Source: Codonopsis lanceolata
Lineage: Eukaryota > Streptophyta > Magnoliopsida > Asterales > Campanulaceae
NCBI GenBank assembly: GCA_013146195.2
Contig: CM028381.1
Location: forward strand, 98,706,380 to 98,770,379
Direction: 5' to 3'
Length of the DNA: 64,000 nt
Positions 57,523 to 64,000 of the stretch are shown piece after piece (the stretch's first letter is position 1; each line of letters begins with the position of its first letter). The translations under genes and the position numbers were made by a program. The notes beneath the pieces are model-generated. The model worked only from the letters and a program-made list of their open reading frames with translations, ran no database searches and was not told the origin of the DNA.

Positions 57523-58955
57523 CCTCTTTTTTCCCTGATTTACTTATGCAATAAACTGTCATTATTTTGTGTCATTAGTTTTTGAGTTAGTCACTTTTTT
57601 TGTATTGGGTTTTGGGATAAGACATAAAATGTCAATAATATGAAAAATTTCAATTGGTGATAGTGATGAAGTCAGGACCCTATCCTTCCTTTCTCGCGGA
57701 TGCTCAGTTTTTTGAAGTGGTAGAGGAGGCGAATAGCGGTGCAGAGGTCGGAGGTGTCGCCGGTTAGGTAAAAGGGAGGGACTGGGGTGTTTTGGGAAAG
57801 GTTTTGACCCATTAAAATTGATTTTCTTTTCTTGGCACAGTAGCTTCAGGCAGCTCTCCAATTATTATAGATTTAGTGGTTAATAATTTTTGCCCTTTGT
57901 TGTTGGTCTTGGAAAACTTGAGCTTGGTTCCATTGTGTTAGAAAGATGCACTTTTTTTTATTGCCTACCACAAAATTCGGAGAAGCCAAACATTAGGCAG
58001 CTATTGTTTTAGTTTCTTAAGTTAAATCCAGAAACCTTTGAAATTTGTATTACTAAGACTAAACATTTCATCAAGTTTGTTTATAGTGTATATTTTTTTG
58101 AGGGGGGGGGGGTTTGAGATTGGTATATCTCTCTTCTAAATGTAGATTAAACATTATTTACAAATGAGTGGTAGGATGACTCTAAAAGAGAGGAAAAGGA
58201 ACTGAAAGAGTTGACATACTCAATACAATGGAAGGTTTATTCCCTCCCCCCCTCACTTGAGAAAGAGAAAGAAGAATTTCCATGATCTCAGAATTGGATT
58301 GCTCATTATTGGTGAGAATGAAATTGGCATTATAAGTAGAATTAATATGGTCATATCATTATGATATTGTCCAATTATTTAGGAGTGGTGTACCTCTTTT
58401 ATGTTTGAATATAAGTTCATGTAATTCAATGCTTGCTTAAGATGAGTGCATGGATTTTCTTATTCCATTTTTCTATCTGTCCTAATCTTCTTCTTCTTCC
58501 TTATCTTTTTTTACCTTTTGTTAAGCTTTTGTCAGGGTTGATTTGTGTTTTCAAAATTTCTTCCTCTTCTGCTCATATTGATTGTGCTGGGTAGGGGTGA
58601 TAGAAAACTTCTAAACTTATTAACTTTCTTTATTTCATTCAAGTTGGGTTCATGTCCAACATTACCCATTTACTTTGAATTTTATCTTATAGGCCTCTAT
58701 CCCCAAATTCAAATATCTGCATGTAGAGATTGACAGTAGATAAGATTCGTAAATATAATAAATTGTGGTTTCTAAATTTCGACGAAAGTGGAGGGTGGAG
58801 ACTGTGCAGTAGTTATATCATGTGATAGTGGTTAGTTTTAGGCGGTGTTCATTAAGATAGTGGGAGAACTATAAATGTTTTTCAATGACTTTGCCATTAA
58901 AAGTGTAACATGAAAAATATAAATATTTTTTTTGAGGACTAGAAACTATTAAATA
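57523..58955. other. Intergenic DNA without recognised gene
   Basis: I see no family resemblance in any frame. A G-run at 58104-58114 and a C-run at 58246-58252 stand out. Some segments (57640-57900) are less AT-rich but give no convincing exon. Confidence 0.45.
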
Positions 58956-59090
58956 CCTCCTGTTCCGGACAAAGAGTTCATTATTCCATTTTTGGACGTT
59001 TCACTTAAAGAGTTCACTTTTTTTAAAAAAATGTTATTTTCTAAAAAAAATTGACGGAAACTATTTATCCAGAACGGAGAGAGAAATAAA
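58956..59090. mobile_element. Degenerate Stowaway-like MITE
   Basis: CCTCCTGTTCCGGACAAAGAGT on the left (CCTCCTGTTCC at 58958) and CCAGAACGGAGAGAG on the right match the Stowaway terminal consensus in inverted order. The ends are mutated and the length is short. Confidence 0.55.
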
Positions 59091-59134
59091 CATGAGCTTA
59101 GTTTGTAGTCCCTAAATTTATAATAGGTTTATTA

Positions 59135-62100
59135 TCTATACATATATAAAAGGAGAGGAGCAAGATTTGGAAAGTTCCCGTCAAAAGTGACTTTCCAAAT
59201 TTAGAAACACTTCTAATTTATATATAAGCCCATTTTTACATTGGAAATTGAAAATATAATATGTCATTATTATGGTTGATTGGATAAATGATTCCATAAC
59301 CTCTTCACATTCTTATTTAGTATATTAAGAAAAATATGCATAATAGAAACATGAGAGATAACAAAACCAAGTTTTTTTTTGTCAATTTCTTTGCATTAAT
59401 ATCCAGGCTAGAAAAAATAAATATGGAATAAAACAACAATTTTGAAACTAAATCTTTTATACACACACTTTGAAGTAAAACTAATTCACAGACAATCAAT
59501 TAATAATAATACCAAGATCTGACAATTTTTTCTCTATTTCACCATAACCAAAGTTATTATTGTAAAAAAATTATAAATCGAGATACGACCAATTTTTTGA
59601 GACATCTAGCTACATGTAAAAAAAATGAAAACCCAATAATTTCTGATTTTTTTGTTACTTATGCATGTTAAAAAATTCAAATATAAAAAAAGTGATGATG
59701 ATGAAATTAATCAACATTTAGATCAAATTTGTTTGTTAGTTGAACTAAATCACGAATTAAAATTAATAAACGAGTTTTGAAGTTAAACATAGGTTTTGAA
59801 ATATTTTTGAAAATATGAGCATACCAATAAGTTTCTGGTAAGTCAGTGGTCATAGCTTCCGTTGTCAAACTTTCTTTAGGTGATAACCTTGAGGTTCGCC
59901 ATCGCTGCAAAAATTTTTTTTTTTTTTTGCAATGTGTGGTGAAACTAGGGTAAAAGTGTTTTCTTTTCGTTTATATACATCAACTAAACATAATGTGGTT
60001 ATATAAGTGTTTACCGGACCGCGGTCCAAAAGTTTCATAGCACGGTTTAAACCAAATTTTCCGATGTCTATTCATCGATCGTTTGAATTTTTGGTTCATT
60101 TTCCTTGACCCATCTCCTACATTTTATTTTCCTTTGTTATATACTATTTTAATTATTTTTTCTTTATGTCTGATTTTAAATTGAACCATAATACTTGAAT
60201 TATTTTGTAAAAATTACCAATTTTGAAAAGTGTAGTTTTTAAGGTTTTATGACAAAACATGTTAGTATATCACAAACAATTTGCCCTTTGTCTGATAGTA
60301 TATGTGTTATCAATTTTTTTTACATTAATGTAACTTTTGTTTATATATATTTATTTGTATATATTTTATTATCATTTTTAATACGGAAAACACATAAGTG
60401 AATTTAAATTTTGTTGAGACTCCATAGTAGAGAATGAGAGAAAGTTAACCTCAATTCCATTATTTAGAATTGGAATTGTGGGCTTCAATGTAAATTTTAT
60501 TGTTTATATCCAGAAAAAATATTATATGAATTGAACTGAAATTCTTAATATTTTTATTCTATAATTTGATTTTTTTCTCCAAAGATAAAACATGTTTAAA
60601 CCTAAAGACTATTGATTTTCATTAATTTTTTTATTTCTATTAATTTGCTTATACGTTTAGATTTTTAATTGAACTCTACATGAGAGTCAAACAAAATTAT
60701 CTTAATTTTAATGTTACAAAATTATGATATTCAATTCTACACATCAAACTTATAATCTTTATTTTGCAATCATTTGCGTATTTTATTAGCACTAAAATTT
60801 TAACTATTGTATTGATATGAATATAGGCTTTGTACATCGCACGAGTGCTTTGATTATAATTTTATATGATTAACTTTAATTTTTATTGTACAAAGTAAAT
60901 TGTTTTGGTTAAGGACATGTCACTTCGATATCAATTTAAAGATATGTTTAAAAAGTTATTGTTTTTATTAACATAATTTTCTATATTTTGTTTATATGCA
61001 TAGTGAACTCGTGATTTTTCATATAATTATTCGGTTATATGGTTATTATTAAAAATTTATATTGTTTTATTGATATCAATATTGAATCGTGAATTACCCG
61101 GTTGTGTCGTACTATATATAAAAACAGAAGTGCATAATTTTTAGAAATTTCCTGCCAAAACTCACTTTTCAAAAATGGAATCACTTAAGTTATGTTTATG
61201 TCAATTTTTTTATTTTTTTGAAATTGAATTTGAGAAAATGTCATTTAATGATGTTGACAGAAACTATTTCAATTGAGTTTACTTTTTTATTTGGAGAATT
61301 AAATTCGAGAATGACATATAAGTAATTACATTCCAAAGACATATAATTATTAAATATTACACAAAAATAAAGTATAAATCAAACTTGACAAGCTATTCAT
61401 AAGTCAGACATAGTCCATGTGCATATAACTAATTACAAACAAAACCAATATATACAAATAATTTGAAAAAATGGTATTTATTCAAAAATATTTAATAGCT
61501 TAAAATTATTATAAATAAAAAATAGGTAAATAAAAATACTTATGATTGTTTTTAATAGATCTTGAAATACAGTTCTATAATATTAAAAAAAACAAATACA
61601 AAATACTCATGGGCCTGACTTTGTTTGATTTTTTAGTTTGGGTCCGTCTTAGTTTAAATTATCACTAGATTTTGTGTTTGTGCTTATGACACGGTGTCAT
61701 TATGGAACTTATTCAATGTATGAAGCGGACAGTATGTAAATGAATTGATATATGCTTGTGATTTTGTAAATATCAGATGAATGCACTCTACACAACTGAA
61801 AAAGACAAAACTCAATAAACTAAACAAAAAAAAATACATCTTATAATGGTCCATTACAAATAAGTATGAATATCGAGAACTTTATGTCATGTTCAAATTA
61901 GAGTGACATTTTTTCTTCTTTTTTGTTGTTAATTATTTATGTAATTGAAAATTGAAATGTAATACATAAGTTATGTTGTTGAAAGAGATAACATTTTTTT
62001 TTGTGGTTTCAATTAAATAGTCATATAAAAATTAAGACGTAATTTTTTTAATTACATCACAACAATGAACAATACATATTCTGAAATCTCAAACCGTGAG

Positions 62101-62761
62101 TTAAATTTGAACGATACATAATCGTGAATATTTCAATTGAATTACATATTCTGAAATCTCAAACTGTGAGTTAAATTTGAAGGTTAGAACTTAAATAATT
62201 TTGTTTCGTAACATAGTCTATTCACTTGAGTTATGCAATGACACGAGATTAATTATTATAAGGGTGAGAACCATATTTTAGAAGGTTGAGTTCTTTCAAA
62301 GGGCAATTCTGGTGGTACTCTTTTGATTCCAAGAATGTCACTGATATTATTTGATTCTATAATTTCTTTTAAATTCCAGATAAAATATTTTTTGTTGATT
62401 ATGTCTTACGCAATGTCTATGAATAAATACCATGGTAAGTCATTGTCTAATATAAGACTCAATTTGAAAACATGTTTTTGTTTATCATAAGTTGTATGTA
62501 GCTTTGTCTAAAGTTACTATGTGATATTTATAGTTGCAATAGTCGTACATGTTGAACGAAAATTATTGTATCTAAAAAGTATTTCAAAATTTATATTATT
62601 TTTTTCAAATTTATAGGATTTTCTATATTTAATTTTACTGTTTATTATTTTTTGTTTATTTTACTAATATTAAAAAAATAATTACATATTATTCAACTTT
62701 AATTTAGTATATAATTTTATGCACATGTATAATTCATGCAACAAACAGGTGCATCACTAGT
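59135..62761 (+). mobile_element. Helitron-like region, two overlapping starts and one end
   Basis: The 5' end TCTATACATATATAAAAGGA at 59135 follows an A. A second Helitron-like start TACTATATATAAAAACAGAA lies at 61110. The 3' end is CTAGT (62757-62761) followed by T, with a short ATGCA...TGCAT hairpin just before it. A TTTGTACATCGCACGAGTGC hairpin-like relic at 60833 may be the eroded 3' end of the first unit. The interior is AT-rich; no Rep/helicase is encoded. Confidence 0.5.
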
Positions 62762-62888
62762 TATAAGTAATAATAATTTTTTTCTGTGTATATGGATTTT
62801 TCTTTTATATTGGGCCCTGACACTAAAGAGCCTACTAGACACAAAGTAACATGCTTTGGACAAAGTAAATTAGTATTTTTTTTAAATA

Positions 62889-63140
62889 CTCCATCCGTAT
62901 TTAAATTATCGTCTTTTTTGACATGACACATCGTTTAAAAAAATAATGAACTGTATTAAAAATATTGATAAAATGTGTGGTTTCTTTTAATACCCTTAAA
63001 CATATGGTCATAATTAAATTATGTAGAAAAATGTGGGTAAAATGGTAAAAATGTTTTCATAAAGGAAAAATTTAAAAGATGATAATTATTTTAGAACGAT
63101 GAAAAAGAAAAAAAAGACAATTATTTAAAAACGGATGGAG
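62889..63140. mobile_element. Stowaway (Tc1/Mariner) MITE
   Basis: Ends CTCCATCCGTATTTAAAT and ATTTAAAAACGGATGGAG are inverted, with TA on both sides (62887-62888, 63141-63142). Length 252 bp, non-coding. Confidence 0.9.
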
Positions 63141-63239
63141 TAACATTTTAAATTGATTTTTGGCCACCAAACATTATATAATATTTTGTTTTGAATTCCC
63201 TGGGGATCTATAATATAATATAAGTCAATCAGATGATAA

Positions 63240-63575
63240 AAGCTAATTACTGATCCGGATTCGTTTTTACCAAACATAATTACTGACCATGATTAACTTT
63301 CATTATCTCAGCCCGTGTAAGCACGTTTTATTTCCCTCTTTTCTCTCTACAATTCAGTTTCTCTTTCTCTCTCTCTACGTATTCTCTACTCCACCCACAA
63401 ACCACACGTCTCTTTTATCTCTCCAACACCCTTTCTCTCTATCTCTCTGTGTAGACTCCGCCTTCCTCCAACCCTTTCCCCCTTTCTCTGTGACTCCACC
63501 CAGTTTGTATCCCCACAAGTTGCCGTCGCTTTCCCACCATCCTCTCAAGTCGCCTCCGCTTTCTCGTCTCCCCTC
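63240..63575 (+). promoter_or_regulatory. CT-rich leader-like region before a possible gene
   Basis: Contains CATGATTAAC (63290) and long pyrimidine-rich DNA, resembling 55840-56137. Pyrimidine-rich leaders are common upstream of plant start codons, but no TATA box stands out. Confidence 0.3.
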
Positions 63576-63940
63576 ATGCCATCGCCTCTTTTTCGCCGTA
63601 AATTCGCTACCCTCTTCGTAGCCAATGAAACTCGACTTTATAATCTGTAAGTTTCTCTAAAGAATCTGTGTATTGTTTGGTACCTATGCTTTTGTTTGGG
63701 CAACATATTAAATAGTTGAAATGGAATACAATATAATTTGAAAACAATAGTAGATAGGGATACAAATAGGAGGAGTGATAGATACAAATAGGAGGAGTGG
63801 TAGGTTAGGGTTAGGGGTAGGGTAAAGCTATTATACACGCCCATGTCAAAATGTCTACTTGACAATATCAAAATAAATTAATAATGCTTTTTCCCAGGTT
63901 TCCCTCTCGATGCAGTGTCCACCTCTCCTCAATTGTCGTG
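63576..63940 (+). CDS. Possible gene start: two small exons of unknown protein
   Basis: An ATG at 63576 opens MPSPLFRRKFATLFVANETR and runs 71 nt to a GTAAGT donor at 63647. A T-rich acceptor ends at 63897 (TTTTTCCCAG), and a 43-nt exon (63898-63940) ends at another donor GTAAGG. The two exons join in frame without a stop, and the intron of 251 bp is of ordinary plant size. The predicted N-terminus is rich in Arg, Ser and Phe with few acids, which would suit an organelle-targeting peptide. I do not recognise the protein; the remainder is outside the window. It could also be a chance assembly in non-coding, pyrimidine-rich DNA. Confidence 0.28.
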
Positions 63941-64000
63941 GTAAGGTTTTGAACTTTGAAATCCGAAAGAGGCAAAATGTATCTAGTGACGGACGCCCAT

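Noticed and set aside
63289..63621. 110-codon Ser/Pro/Leu-rich ORF
   Set aside because: Produced by pyrimidine-rich DNA that looks like a leader; the more plausible coding start is the ATG at 63576 in another frame with splice donor.
63800..63825. Telomere-like GGTTAGGGTTAGGGG
   Set aside because: Only two to three imperfect units, not the plant TTTAGGG array; it probably has no telomeric origin.

Overview
This 64 kb window looks like a repeat-rich, gene-poor stretch of a flowering-plant (eudicot) nuclear genome. The host genes have plant introns and splice sites (GTAAGT donors). The repeats are typical plant classes: Copia and Ty3 retrotransposons primed by initiator-Met tRNA, a Tat/Ogre-type LTR with its TGGCGACTCTGCTGGGGA primer site, a tRNA-derived SINE, an L1-type LINE carrying RNase H, Helitrons, a Mutator-like element, hAT and PIF-like elements and Stowaway MITEs. 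The species cannot be fixed from the sequence.

Only two host genes are secure, both on the minus strand. At 616-727 is the first coding exon of cytochrome c (heme motif CAQCH); the rest lies beyond the left edge. At 14880-16073 is an uninterrupted 397-residue seven-transmembrane protein, the homologue of Arabidopsis At1g57680 (candidate GPCR CAND1), with a probable intron-containing 5' leader reaching about 17.8 kb. A possible third gene starts at the right edge on the plus strand (63576-63940, two small exons); it is weak.

Layout. 1.0-2.5 kb: Mutator-like element just upstream of cytochrome c. 2.9-6.6 kb: an old LTR carrying two Helitrons and a solo LTR. 6.6-11 kb: truncated Tat/Ogre-type element whose LTR holds another solo LTR. 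11.6-14.4 kb: small inverted-repeat elements. 14.9-17.8 kb: CAND1-like gene. 18.1-20.5 kb: a TRIM-like element with an internal minisatellite, a SINE and a 154-bp inverted-repeat element. 20.9-34.9 kb: a decayed Ty3 LTR containing a 12-kb Copia element, which itself contains a second, younger Copia element. 35.9-41.5 kb: two copies of a GTAAGAC-ended element family, one split by a small Ty3 element. 42.4-46.1 kb: PIF-like MITE with a long TAA array, LINE fragment, LTR-like repeat. 46.5-54.1 kb: a third GTAAGAC-family element split by a hAT-like element that in turn carries a 4-kb solo LTR and a hAT MITE. 55.5-63.1 kb: Stowaway MITEs, a solo Tat-type LTR and Helitron-like sequence.

Most insertions can be dated relative to each other because target-site duplications are still readable (AAATTTTAA, GTAGG, TCCCC, GTTGT, AACAC, TTTAT, CCCTT, ATTTTATA, AATAA, CCCCT and others). 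No coding retrotransposon here looks able to move: all have stop codons, frameshifts or deletions. I found no evidence of a novel gene system. The most unusual signals are the nested insertion stacks, the repeat-built elements (SINE, TRIM and GTAAGAC family), a recurring palindromic motif in the youngest Copia element, and a cluster of odd differences between that element's LTRs. Boundaries and target-site duplications were read by eye; family names rest on recognition of motifs, not on searches.
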